A stretch of 64,000 nucleotides of DNA, taken from the NCBI GenBank assembly GCA_035610835.1, contig CM069449.1:45032768-45096767 (forward strand), read 5' to 3'. Positions 44,680-57,040 of this stretch are shown piece after piece. The notes under the pieces are model-generated. The model was not told the origin of the DNA. It did no database searches and saw only the letters and a list, made by a program, of their open reading frames with translations. The stretch's first letter is position 1, and every line of letters begins with the position of its first letter. The stretch is from Ophiura sarsii. Taxonomy: Eukaryota; Echinodermata; Ophiuroidea; Amphilepidida; Ophiuridae. Both the position numbers and the translations under genes were made by a program.

Positions 44680-47600
44680 CATTACCTCCGAATACCTATT
44701 TAAAACACTGCCATTTTAATATAAACACAGATTAGTGAATGATATCTATAGAATAAGCGAAGTGTGATACAATGTACATGTGTGCCAAGTTTTATCATTT
44801 TGAAGGCAACATTTTTTTAAATATCAGCAATAAAAGGCTGTATTCGTAGGCAAATTTGAAATATGAACTTTTACCTTCAAATACAAATAACGATACCGTG
44901 GTTATTCCCTCTGTTGTTACATACTTGTATCGACTGGAATAAAGTAGAAATGTGCGCTGCGTTCGGCAAGCCACAGAGAAGTTTTGCATCAATATATCAG
45001 CTTTTGTAAGTAACTTTTCACAAAATTCTGTAGTTTGCGTACAAGTGCACCAATAATTTGTTGTTGTCTTAAAAGTTGATTGAATATAGCCTCCCTATGT
45101 CTCAATCTTGTTACTCCTATTAGTGTAGTTGTTTATGTTATTCACGCAAAGACATCCTCTGACAGTTGATTTAAATCGCAATGGGGTGATTAATGTTTAT
45201 ATAAATAATCAGTAACAGCTTCTCGTGCATTGACTTCATGTTGTATTCGGAGGTAACATGTATATGTAGGCAACATTCAATAATATACACGGTGCATATT
45301 GGCCCTAAATGATTTTATTTTACATACAAGCAGTGCGCAATCATACAATCTGACTGGATATATTATTATATTTATATTTGGAGGGGAAAAAATAATATTC
45401 CCTATTAAATGAAAATAGGAGGTGTTCATTTAAATAAAATGCGTGGTGTAATCACACTGGTTTTGCCGAGAACATATTTTTTGTTGGAGTTAGAGTGAAT
45501 GAATGTTATTTATATCCATAGATTACACGTTGATCGTCTTAAAATGGGTACATTTAGTCATAATATCCATGAAATTTCGGCTTCATAATCAATTTTCTCA
45601 TATTCCATTTTGTATTCGTAGGTAACCTATATATTAGTTAATGAGCATGGTACAATTCCTGTATTGTTTTTCGCTTTCATTCGCACCTTATATTATGTAA
45701 ATATTTAGCAGGAATGTATAAGACGGGAATAATATCGTTTGGTGCGTAATATTGTTTTAAACCAGCTTGTCGATATGATGTATTCGTAGTTAACCAACTT
45801 CCTCTGGAATTGCAGAGAAGTGACTACTGAGGTACATAATATTGGCCATTATTGTAGTTGTATTTGAAAATGGAATTCATGTGTCACAAATATAAAATAA
45901 CTTGCTTCATTTTTGCTCGGGCAGGTTGTGTAATGTCACCGAAACGTATTTTAAGTGAACAAGAAATTTAGTAAAACATTTTCCCTTTTTTTTTTAAAGG
46001 TGGGAGGTAATCAAGGGTAGGCCTAACTGATTTCAGTCTCAAATCAAGAATTGTTCATGAATAATGCTTCCGACATTCATTAATTAGTGTAATTGAACTA
46101 AGCAGTGGTTGATTTAAAAGAAAATCACAATAAAAGGCACATGCCCGACAATATCTCTGTCGTGGCGAAACCTATTAGATTAGTGTTTTTAAATCAAACA
46201 ACATTGAATTTTTAAACATAAAATTCCTATTTTGTCTACATCTGACAAAATATTTCATATTGGGGATTCAATGTCAAACGGAATCTGCCTCCGGTTGAAA
46301 CTCGATAAAAACTTACTATGTACGACTTTTAGAATGATACAAATTCCAAACTAGGAAATTATATCTTAATTCTAATCTGACAATTGGATGTCTTGCTGTA
46401 AGTTGTATGTGCTTTATTCCGCGCGCTGTGGACTGAAATGCACGACATTTGAATATTCTAGACTTTAAACATGTTCGGCTCATATTAAACTTATATATAT
46501 AATATAAGGTCTGATATGAAATTATTTCAAAGTATATATTAAATGAATTAAAAAGCGATCTGGCTTTCGTGTTTAAAACAGCTATTCAAAATGATAACTG
46601 CTAGAAGACTCACTTGCCTCCTTCATTTAGAACAAATTGAGGAAGACATCCGGTTGTTTTATTGCTTAAAACAAATTACCTGACATTCAAGATTATGAAT
46701 TACAGGCAAATCAAACTGTTTGCTAAAAGAAAACCGCTTGCTTTCTAATTAATGATGGCTCGAGGAAATGTTCAATAGTTGATTCGATCCAATATTTTGG
46801 ATTCACACGGAAACTGAAACGTTCATTCTTAACATTCTAAAATGTCCTATAATAAACAAAGAGTAATTCTGTTCTACTAGATATTCATTCTCGTGACAAG
46901 AGAGAGATGAAGAACTAACTACACAAAGAATACAACAAGATCCACTAAACTTGTTAAGTAGAGATTACAAGGCTGAATGATCAGAGGTATCTTACTTAAA
47001 ATGTTTTTATATGCTTAATATTTCATTATGTTTAGTTTTAATGATGAACATGCTTTTTACCAAATGAGATGAGTAAGAATATTATACTAGCCAGTTAATT
47101 GATTGTTTAACTATACCTTTACGAAATTTTAACCCAGTACGATATGTATGTTGTCATCATCTTGCCTTGTATCAGATGTTAAATATTACACACTTCTGAC
47201 TGTTTTGTAGAAGTTAAACGCACATTCTTAATAATTGAAAGTCAAGCAAGAAAGACACTTACAAAATTGGATGATCAGATACGTTAGCATAATAAAACAT
47301 TTTCTGCCGTAATTATCATGTGTAAATTAATTTTAATCAACATTCCTTAACCAAATTAGATAATCAATAATACTAACAGTATAGGCCTAGTGAGTTTATT
47401 GATGTTTAGGATGTTTTCTTTTATATCTTAGAAATAGGAACATAGTTTTATATAATTTTAATGTTTATTTGGTTAATCTTGCTTTTTATTCAAATGTTGA
47501 ATATTACGCAATTCTGATTGTTTTGTAAAAGCAGTGCTGAGCGCACATTCTTATATTATCAACTTTTAACGTCAAGCAAGACACCTTTTTATTTTGCTGT

Positions 47601-48482
47601 ACGACATTCACCCTCACACGCGATTCAGGGCATAAAAACTACGTCGAGTACAATTTTGCCTCTTAAACATATGTAAAATCAAAGAATCCAACCGTTCTTA
47701 GTCAACGAAGTTAAAGTTGAGAACAAATGTCTTACCTACAAATACTTACTTTATTGCAATATTAGCTACCGTGCTTTAAGTCTTAACATGTTTTTCTCTC
47801 ATAGGAATGCTTAAAATTGTTGCCTGATATTTTGTTCTTAATAAACCTATTCAAAATCACAACTGAGAGTTAGATATTGTATATTTGTTTCAACATTAAA
47901 TTAATATTCTAGTATCTATTTAAAGTAAACTATTGGGGAATATGTCCATAATATTAGGATTTAAACATGTTTTAACATGTTTATTTAAAAACAAATATTG
48001 TTAACAACCCTGCATGATCATTTTACCCCCAAAATGCAGCATTAATTAAGTACAACATTAATGTATTACAGTTTTACTTCTCTTATACCTACGTATACAT
48101 TAACTGTTACCTACGAATACAAAATGTCCACATTCCTCTATGTACTTAAGTTTCTGGCGCATGCTCAAAATTCTAAATTTTCCAGAAAGGGTCATTCCCC
48201 CTCTTTGAGGTACATGAAAACAAACGTTCATTAAAATCATCTTGGTGAAAGTATACAAAGTGACTCAACCTCATGTTTCAAAGTATTGAGAGCCTGAAAA
48301 TGCTACCTAACTGTGTGAATCTAAAATGTTAAAAAAGATGAGTACCTGTACAAATATGTCCACTTTCTATCAGCATTAGCATATTCTGAATACAATACAA
48401 TCACAAATTTGAATGCAATATGTAAATAGGTGGAATAATCATCACTTAATCAAAATATGGTACTTGTATTTGTAGGTAACAT
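44680..48482. repeat. Dispersed GTATTCGTAGGTAAC motif array (about nine sites)
   Basis: Sites seen at about 44681 (minus), 44840 (plus), 44871 (minus), 45242, 45611 and 45779 (plus), 47731 and 48107 (minus), and 48465 (plus). The core is TGTATTCGTAGGTAAC with one to four changes. The sites lie in otherwise AT-rich DNA without genes, all within the 43318-48671 element. Confidence 0.65.
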
Positions 48483-49406
48483 TGAGAAGTGTACCTTCAA
48501 CTTCATCATTCCGCCACGTGGTCAATTGGAGAGATTAGTGATGGCACTTTTTTTCCATACAAGCTTGATATATTGACTTTGAGTGGGGAAAAGGAAAAAG
48601 AGATCGAAGCATTTTGAAACTGGACCCTAAAAATCTAGCCGTGTACACTTTTCGTTGGATTCGACCATATATACACACTCCAAAACGTGACAATACTTAC
48701 CCCATGTGTCGAAAACATGCCGATAAGATAATCGTAACATTGCGAATCGCGAGGTGTGAAGGCAATTGTAACTCGAAGTCTATCGTCTTTACACGTATTG
48801 TCAATGTCAAACTCACGAATAGTTATACCGTCCACAGTAACATTTATTTACCAACTGTTCTACATTAAAAGTCCAGTGATGGTAAACGTGTGATGTTACG
48901 ATAAACATATACAACAACGACATCCTTTAATGAAAACTGAGCGTGACTCAAGCTCCGCCCACTCCTGCACCGCCCATTATGGCCCGGAGAGTGAGATATA
49001 GTACATGTTTGAACATTGGCTGAACGTAAAGTATTCGTCACAGCTGTGGCCGGCCATGTTGGCAGAGTGTACGTCTTTAACAAGCATGTTTTAATAGACC
49101 GTCAGATAATTTCACCTGACATAATGTGTAGTTGGGTCGACCTAAATATTTGTCTCAGGATATACCATCATTGATCGGCGATTTACCATTTTTCATCCTG
49201 TAAAAAAATCTTAATACACTCATAATATATCAGCTTGCCCTCGCAACTGTTTCTGCACCATCCGACAGTTTATGAATATTTATCATTACTAAAAAATGAG
49301 CCAGAATCTGTATCAATAGTTATATTGCAATGGTTACTTGGACGTACACGGATGTATTAATTTGATTTCCGTCATGCAATGTTTAACTGAGATTCAACCG
49401 CCTTTC

Positions 49407-49644
49407 TTAACAATTTCCACGTGACTATTAGTTTTACCATGGACTTATCATGGTTTATCATCAACACAGATGTGTCAGAAATCTTTCCCGACTCACAAAG
49501 TCTTATCTCACGAATTACTGAACCAATACTAGGCATGTTTTGACTTATTTAAATGCATTTCTCACGGTGATTCCAAACATGGTGATGAAATTCAATAATT
49601 TTGGAACCGTCGTCTGCACACAACTGCCGCGTGGAAGGTGTTAA
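49407..49644. mobile_element. TTAA-flanked MITE family, copy 2
   Basis: Starts TTAACAATTTCCACGTG and ends CCGCGTGGAAGGTGTTAA, 238 bp. The body is the reverse complement of 49911-50156. TTAA ends are typical of piggyBac or Kolobok targets; the superfamily is an inference. Confidence 0.85.
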
Positions 49645-49910
49645 TAGTTGAAGCATAATTTCACAGACTTTCTTTTTCCAAAGAAGTTTCAAAGTTCACG
49701 TAATCATTCAACTCTTAATTCCGTAGTGATATTTTGAATTCTTTAATAACCATAAACATACAACTGATATGTCTATTTTTGGGTACTTTGTAAAAGACAA
49801 AGATAAGGAATGTGAACTTTCTTTTTCTAAAGAACTGTAAAAAGGTCAACGATACGCAACTTAAACTTAGTACAAATCCCAATTGTTCACTATTGATATA
49901 CAATTCTACC

Positions 49911-50156
49911 TTAACACTTTCCACGCGGCAGGCGACTGCAGACGACATTCCAAAATTTCACAAAATGTGTTAAAAATGTCAAAATCATTGAATTTCATTA
50001 CCATATTTGGAATCACCATGATAAATGCATTGCCATAAGTACAAACATGCCTAGTATAGGTTCAGTAATTCTTGAGATAGACTTTAAAAATTGGGAAAGG
50101 TTTCTGAAAAATATGTTTTGTAATAGTAAGACTAATAGCCGCGTGCAAAGTGTTAA
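49911..50156. mobile_element. TTAA-flanked MITE family, copy 3
   Basis: Starts TTAACACTTTCCACGCGG and ends CCGCGTGCAAAGTGTTAA, 246 bp, opposite in orientation to copy 2. It carries the same core as 38517-38747. The flank to its right (ACAATCATATGGCCAA...) is also found beside the copy at 52662-52872. Confidence 0.87.
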
Positions 50157-50228
50157 CTTATACAATCATATGGCCAAGGATACCCTGTTCAACTGAATAA
50201 ACAAACCCTATTGGTTTTAAATATGTTA

Positions 50229-50380
50229 AATATATGGTCGAATCCAACGAAAAGTGTACACGTGATGTTCAGGCCTCTAATAAAATAATCTATATCTTGA
50301 CAATTTTATTTTTGTGTTATACATATCCGCCTCGATGAGACGGTTCGCGCCATATATAATATGACCAACTTAAATGCACA
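50229..50380 (+). repeat. Left-end fragment of the large TIR element; empty site for the 787-bp transposon
   Basis: It matches 43318-43438 plus 44236-44265 with a few substitutions and without the intervening 787-bp element. Similarity stops after ATGCACAAT. The single target sequence lies at 50342-50351. Confidence 0.85.
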
Positions 50381-50399
50381 ATGCACGACGTCTACCACC

Positions 50400-51880
50400 A
50401 AATCTGTTGTGGTTGATTTTGGACGTGCATAAGTAGTTCTATATAAACCTAGCATGTTATTGTCAACGGTATTCAAAAAATGCAAATATACTGTCGATGA
50501 ACTTTCAGTTTTATGTGCTTCAAAGCCCTAAATAATATATGATGACGTACGTATAATTGTTCGAAATAGATGCACTTTTCTCTCTCCGTTCACCCATAAA
50601 CGGCGTGGGATACTGATAAAGCACTGTTGTTAGTAGTGTTGGAGTGTAACACTATTACCCTATGACCAGTTTGCCTAGTCTTTAGAGAGAAAAAAATAAT
50701 TTAAGCAATTTACGCATTTCAATTAGGCCTACAATTCACTTTTATTTCCAAATTTAAACCGTCAAGCTATATCATCATGATAATGTGAATATTATTGCCT
50801 AAACGAGTCTGATTTTCAGCGATTTTCGGTCAGAAAACGAAACTTACGATCACCCGTTACCGTGATATGTATCATAGCTTACAAAATCAAATAATGCAAT
50901 GTCTTCATTCATGAATTTATGATAGCTTAGTCTTACTCTTCGTATAGCGTAAGCCCTAGTAGGCTAGTACATATAGTAAGTTAACTAAAAAGTATTATCT
51001 ACTACTAGAAAGAGTAAGACTTTAATCTTTTCACGATGGTTTCAACATAGGTAGAGGGTCTTCCTTGAAAATTCTTTTTTTTGCAAAATGTATACGCCTT
51101 TTTTTCCTTTTAACTTTCTTCTTAAACATTCTGTTCATTCTCATGATGATGTGATATGCCTGATTCTTATATCAAAACCATCCATCTAGGCTATGCCATT
51201 GTCTGTTGACATTTGCAGCCAGTCACTGCCAGTGCAATATTTTTAGAAAATTTGTGACTGATGGATGATTAAATTTATTTTAATTATGAAAATAAACATG
51301 AAGTTATGATAGTTTTAATTTGAATTGTTGCTTGACTTGATTTGCTGTAAGCTTACAAGAAAATGTTTATGATAATAAAACTTAATTTCTATAGTCATTA
51401 CTATATAATTCAAATTTAATGACTCCCTGCCATGCAACCTGTACAACCTGTACACTGAAAATATTATTTCGTTATTTGTTGAAGAAAATTCGTCAAACAG
51501 ATAAATAAAAATTGTAATGCAGGAAACTTGTCATGTTACGATTCTGTTACGGTGGCCCACGAATCAAACAAGATATGATACGAATCATTGGAATTGCGAT
51601 ACAAATTAAAAACAATGCAAAACTAATACGATTGATTTGACAACCCTACCATTGTTTACTTGACAAATAAACATCGTCAGTTAGACTAGAAGTGCCGAGG
51701 TATTGCTTGCATTACAAATTGCATGACAACTTAATTTGAGCAGTACGAATTAAAATGCAATAAACGATACAAGTTTGCAATACAACCACGGTTTGCAGGG
51801 TTTCTTGCGATGTCTTGCAGGATTCGCATTTCTTTCCTCGTGGCCGCCATTGTAATTGTGAGCCGGCGGCCAGCAGGCAG
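50400..51880. other. No gene recognised
   Basis: AT-rich DNA with no frame over about 80 codons and no recognised repeat boundary. Confidence 0.4.
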
Positions 51881-51895
51881 AAGTCACATTATTTA

Positions 51896-52264
51896 CATCG
51901 TATGTTAAGGTACTGTAACTGATTATTGTAATTTTGCTTGTGGTTTGTATATAAAATATAGTGCATGAAAGATGAATCATTTAGGGCGCCCGGTCGAAAT
52001 GATTTATGTTACATGTTGAATGTTGTGGTGTGCTGTTTACCTTGTCTGCTGAGATAGTCTGCAATGTATAAGCTTACCGGAATACTTGAAGTTGTAGTTA
52101 TAGTGGCAGACCATCTCAGCAGACTAGGTACAGCACAGCACATATACAGCCATGTAACATAAAACATCTCGGCCGGGCGCCCTGCATGATTCATATTTCA
52201 TGCACTCTATTTTACAAACAAGAAAAAGGACAATAATCAGTTACAATATCTTAAAATACGATGT
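51896..52264. mobile_element. ~370-bp foldback element
   Basis: Left arm ACATCGTATGTTAAGGTACTGTAACTG... pairs with the right arm ending CAGTTACAATATCTTAAAATACGATGT, about 150 bp per arm. Other arm matches are GGGCGCCCGG/CCGGGCGCCC and GTCTGCTGAGATAGTCTGC/GCAGACCATCTCAGCAGAC. Only a short loop remains. Confidence 0.82.
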
Positions 52265-52284
52265 AAGAAATGATTTAAATAATG

Positions 52285-52640
52285 TGACAAATTAATGGTT
52301 GTCACATGACAAATTACACTGCTATCATGACAAATTAATGTTTGTCACATGACAAATTACACTGCAGCATTACAAATTAATGTTTGACATATGACAAATT
52401 ACAGGCTGCACCATGACAAATTAATGTTTGTCACATGAAAAATTACACTGCTAGCATGACAAATTAATGTTTGTCACGTGTCAAATTACACTGCAGTATG
52501 ACAAATTAATGTTTGTCACATGACAAATTACACTGGTATCATGATAAATACATTTTGTTGCAATACAAATTAATTTTGTTGCAATACAAATTAATTTTGT
52601 TGCATTACAAATTAATTTTTTAATTTGTCAAATAAGACAC
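52285..52640 (+). repeat. Tandem repeat of CATGACAAATTAATGTTTGT units
   Basis: About eight units of 38-45 bp alternate ACAAATTAATGTTTGTCACA and TGACAAATTACACTGC. The ACAAATTAAT(G/T)TTTGT core is a near palindrome. The array decays at its right end into TTGTTGCAATACAAATTAAT. Confidence 0.85.
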
Positions 52641-52661
52641 CTCTCATGACAAATGATAATT

Positions 52662-52872
52662 TAGTTTTACCATAGACTTATCATGGTATATCATCAACAC
52701 AGATGTGTCAGAAATCCTTCCCAACTCACAAAATCCCACGAATTACTGAACCAATACTAGGCATGTTTTTACATATTTAAATGCATTTCTCACGGTGATT
52801 CCAAACATGGTGATGAAATTCAATAATTTTGGAACCGTCGTCTGCACACAACTGCCGCGTGGAAGGTGTTAA
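52662..52872. mobile_element. TTAA-flanked MITE family, copy 4 (5'-truncated)
   Basis: Nearly identical to 49430-49644 from AGTTTTACCAT(G/A)GACTTATC to CCGCGTGGAAGGTGTTAA. The left terminus is missing, cut by the adjacent tandem array. Confidence 0.8.
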
Positions 52873-53813
52873 TACAATCATATGGCCAATGATACCCTGT
52901 TCAACTGAATAAACAAACCCTATTGGTTTTAAATATGTTAAATATATATCTAGGGTTGACCTCCAGAAAGATGAAACTCAATTTTTTTGTCATTTTGAGA
53001 TATTTGTGGCAGAAAATCATTGTCATCCAAAGAGTATTAAAAAGACTTAAAGGTAGATGACCCGATTTTCAACTTGATGTTTTCTATTTTTCATGAAAGG
53101 TCATCCTTAAAATTGTTGCATTCCAAAGTTTGAGTTGCATAACTCCAATGGTTGGTTCTATTTTTAGAAGCGCAAGGTCAAAAGACATGTGCCCATTGAG
53201 TAGTACACAGACTGGCTGGTGGTTAACCACCTTTGGCAGTAATTTACCACATTTTAGCCTAAAATGGTCCAAATGAAACATTTCTGGTCCCTATTATTTT
53301 ACAGACATAATGATAAAAATATGGGGATTCTTCTGATACCAAAATATCTTGATGTAAAAAAAAAATCATAGCCCCAAAAAAGTGATCGGGTCATATACCT
53401 TTAAGACATGAGTTGAAAGTAAGACTCAATGGAATGCAATAGAACCCATTCACACACTCTAAGTATAGTGTCGAACCAATCAGAAAGTAAGAAACTAAAA
53501 TACGCAGAGTGCATTGAAAGTGTCTAATGCACTATATGTTGATAGTTTTATTTTAATGTATTTTCATCTTTTGGATGGGGCGTTTTGCTCGTAAAGCGCC
53601 CAGGGACCCATTATACAGATGATAAATAGGAAGTTTCTATAGCCAAAGTCAATGAAAATTAAAGTCAATGAAAATTAAAGTCAGTATACTAAGTTGAACT
53701 TATTTCAAAACCATTCACCCTCAACCATATACATGAACTGGCTATTTCGTAGATGGTATACCGTTATGTGTGTATATTAAAATTTGTTTTATACCAAACA
53801 TGATAAAGAATTT

Positions 53814-54054
53814 CTTATCCACGTGGCTATTTACCATATTATACAAATCGATTTGTCAGAAACCTTTCCCAACTTTCAAAGTCTTATATAACGAATTACT
53901 GAACTAACACGAGACTTGTTTGTAATTATTTTAACGAATTTCTCTTGGTGATTCCAAATATGGTGATGAAATTCAATAATGTTGACATTTTTGTAACATT
54001 TTGCTACATTTTGGGATTGTCGTCTGCAGACGACTGCCGCATGGAATGTGTTAA
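53814..54054. mobile_element. TTAA-flanked MITE family, copy 5 (divergent)
   Basis: Runs from CTTATCCACGTGGCTATTTACC to CTGCCGCATGGAATGTGTTAA, with the internal blocks GGTGATTCCAAATATGGTG and ATGAAATTCAATAAT shared with copies 2 and 4. Confidence 0.75.
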
Positions 54055-54100
54055 GACAATTATGCTTTTCTGCATAATCATACCAGAGAGTTGTTTACGT

Positions 54101-54269
54101 AGGGATTAAATCATGTTTCAGCGTTGTGCATCACCAATCGACAACGGTGTTCGCGCGTCTGCGTGGTTTATTTCACGAGGGCAACGGCCGAGTGAGATAA
54201 ACACGCAGCACGCACAGAACGCGAGTTGTCGATTGGTGATGCACATACGCTGAAACATGATTTAATCCT
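54101..54269. mobile_element. ~170-bp foldback (GGATTAAATCATGTTTCAGC arms)
   Basis: Arms GGATTAAATCATGTTTCAGC...ATCACCAATCGACAAC and GTTGTCGATTGGTGAT...GCTGAAACATGATTTAATCC pair over most of the length. The loop region is CpG-rich (CGCGCGTCTGCG). Confidence 0.83.
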
Positions 54270-55239
54270 GTTCAACAACGACTAGGGATTTTGAACGCCA
54301 TTTCATAAATAGACAATGCAAATAAGAACATTATTTGAATGCATGCCTACTTCATTATTAACAATTTCATTCAATTATCAAAAAACTGAAATGACCAAAC
54401 TAACCTATAATCAAGCCTGTAAGTTTCAAAACTCGATGAAAACAGTTGGCATGGTCATTCCAAAAACAACACACATTGCGACTGCGTTCGCGTATCGCGT
54501 GAATACAGTATCCGCGTAGTGCGAATCGATCGGCGCGATGGTTGCCCATAGCAGCGTTGTTTAACTCAACTCGACAACGCTTTGCTACTTTACTTAAGGT
54601 ATGGGGGAGTTGTTGAATCTCTGATCATATTGAGAAGACAAATCTATAATTATACAGTGCATGAAAAATCATGCGTCACATATGACACTTTTTTTTGACA
54701 CGCCATGTATATAAACATATTTAAAATGGAATGTATGAGAGCACACAATGCAATCTGTTTGCGCAGTGTCGTGGATATCAACACGTAAATAATAGACATG
54801 TATTTCATAAAGGACGAAAGTGAAATTTCTTTTCCATTGGATTACCACGGTTGGCTTTTTAAAATTAAGAGATTTGATATTTACAATTACGAAAGAATTG
54901 TTATCTGCGATTATTCATTGAACTGCTTGAATGATTACAATATGCTGTCGGTGTTATCCCCGTGGCTATTAGTTTTATCATACAAAACAGTTTTTCTATT
55001 ATCAAATTTTTCTTTTATGCAAAATGCGATAGGTCGTGATACCACACATTGTTGTCAACTTACTAAAGAAATTACCTATCTAACCGTGACAGTTAAGCAA
55101 TCAAATCGTTGTCGTGCGAAATTAAATTCAAGCATGTGTGATATTGTTTGAAAAGTAATACTGTAGTATAGCTGGTATGTTGAAAGGAGCGAAAGAAGAA
55201 ATAGAACACCAGCCAGCATGCTATACAGGCTTTTAAAGT

Positions 55240-55320
55240 CTGACCGAGCATTTTGCTTGAGTCTGGTCCCTTCAGGACCCAAGCATGTGTCCGTACGGAC
55301 CGACTGTGTAAAAAAAAAAT
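55240..55320 (+). repeat. SINE-like 3' module, copy 2
   Basis: CCGAGCATTTTGCTTGAGTC, GGACCCAAGCATGTGTCCGT and ACGGACCGACTGTGT match 41800-41880, here with an A-rich tail. Confidence 0.65.
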
Positions 55321-55334
55321 TAAAAAAATTTGTG

Positions 55335-56965
55335 CCATTTATTTGTGCTACCCATTCGGAAGCTGGCGGTAGAGGGCGACAAAACTTCTCGATGTGTGCT
55401 ACCCATTATGATATTAGGAAATAATTATAATCGTTATTAGTTTGAAGACACATGATAGGTTTGGAAAGAAGCTATTGCTTAGTATTAACTGTTGTTTTAT
55501 GCTTTTGTATACTAAATGTGTGTTTGGTATGATTTAATGTGCCACCCATTTGGATAAATGCAATACACTTCGTGATGTGTGCTATAATATTACTAGAAAA
55601 ATTAACAGCAATCGTGCTTAGTTTAAAGACAACGACTTGGAAAGAAGGTGTTGCTTTGTATTAACAGTTGTGCTCTACTAGTGTAGAAGAATGGGGTTAA
55701 TAACGATTTAGAAATAACTATTTCAGTCCTTCACATGTGCTTCCCTTTACATTTGGATCAATGGATTGTGGCATCGAACTTTGTACTGAAGCCGGCGATA
55801 GAAGGGTGAAAACACTTCTTGTGCTACCCCTTTTGATATTTAGGAAACAATTACAGAAGACTGGGGATAATAAAGATTTGTGTTTGGTATGACATGTTTT
55901 GCATACCTGTTTGTATAAGTGCAGCAACACTTCCTGATGTGTGCTACCACCCATGTTGATAATATAACACACAGCAATTACAATTAGTTTGAAGACAAAT
56001 ACAATTGGAAAGAAGCCGATATTTGGTATTAATAGTTGTGCTACCCATTCGGAAGCTGGTGGTTAGTTGTGCTACCCATTCGCAAGCTGGCGGTAGAAGG
56101 CGACAACACTTTTTGATGTGTGCTGCCCATTATGATATTAGGAAATAATTATAATCGTTATTAATATTAGTTTGAAGACACATAGGTTGTGTTAATCCAT
56201 TGTTGAAGACTGGAGTTAATAACGATCTAGACATCCCCATTTGAAGCCTTCACAAAAGATAGTGCGTGTTTAGTGTAAATTAATGTGCTTATTTTGATGA
56301 TGGCATCGAGCTTTGTACCTAAACCGGCAGTAGATTGAATGCAACAACACTTCGGGATGTGTGCTACCCATTTTAATGTTAGAACATTATTACAACAATT
56401 ATATTTATATAGTTTGAAGATAAATAGACTTTGAAAAGGCTGTTGTTTAGTTTTAACAGTTGTATTAACTATGATTGTTGAAGACTGGGGTAAATAACGA
56501 TTTAGAAATCACTATTTCAGTCCTTCACAGAAGATGCGTGTTTGGTATGAATTTATGTAATAAACGGTAACCATTTGGTTAATAGTATGTACGGATGCCG
56601 GCAATAGTGGGCGACACCAATAGTTGTCGTGTACTACTCATTTTAATATTAGAAAAAACTAACAGCAATCATAATTAGTTAGAAGACATATAAACTTGGA
56701 AAGAAGCTGTGGGTTTTCCCCTTTTCTGTGCAGCACCTTGAGTCTGTTTTCAACATACGTCCCGTGCATTAGTATTATTATTATTATAGCTATGTTATAC
56801 TGTTCTTGAAGATTGTTGTTAACATCAATTATAAATCGCAATTGGAGGTCTTCACTGAAGATGCGTGATTGGCATACCCATTTGGATGATGGCATCGAAC
56901 TTTGTACTGAAGCCAGTAATTAAGGACGACAACACCTATTGATGGGTGCTACCAATTATGATTTG
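55335..56965 (+). repeat. Degenerate satellite-like array of ~200-300-bp units
   Basis: At least six units share GTGCTACCCATT(C)GGAAGCTGG, ACTT(C)(T/C)TGATGTGTGCTACCCA, ATAATTAGTTTGAAGACA, TTGGAAAGAAG(C)TGTTG and TTGAAGACTGG(G)GTTAATAA in the same order. Units differ by indels. No conserved ORF. Confidence 0.78.
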
Positions 56966-57040
56966 AAATCATAATTAGTTTGAAGATAAATAGTTAACAC
57001 TAACAACCGCATGGAAAGTGGTATAACGGTGGTAGGCCTA

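Larger units (their letters stand above)
43318..48671. mobile_element. Large (5.35-kb) non-coding TIR-bounded element
   Basis: TATATGGTCGAATCCAACGA plus AAAGTGTACA at the left is mirrored by TGTACACTTTTCGTTGGATT plus CGACCATATA at the right, about 32 bp per arm. A further left end lies at 50229. There it interrupts a sequence (TTTTAAATATGTTAAATATA) that is uninterrupted at 52928-52947, which supports this as a true element boundary. No transposase or other gene spans the interior except a nested element at 43439-44225. From 44680 to 48480 it holds about nine copies of a GTATTCGTAGGTAAC motif. TSD is TA or TATA, ambiguous. Confidence 0.65.

Noticed and set aside
54798..55151. 117-codon ORF MYFIKDESEISFPL...
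   Set aside because: No recognisable domain, AT-rich context, no splice partners; probably chance.
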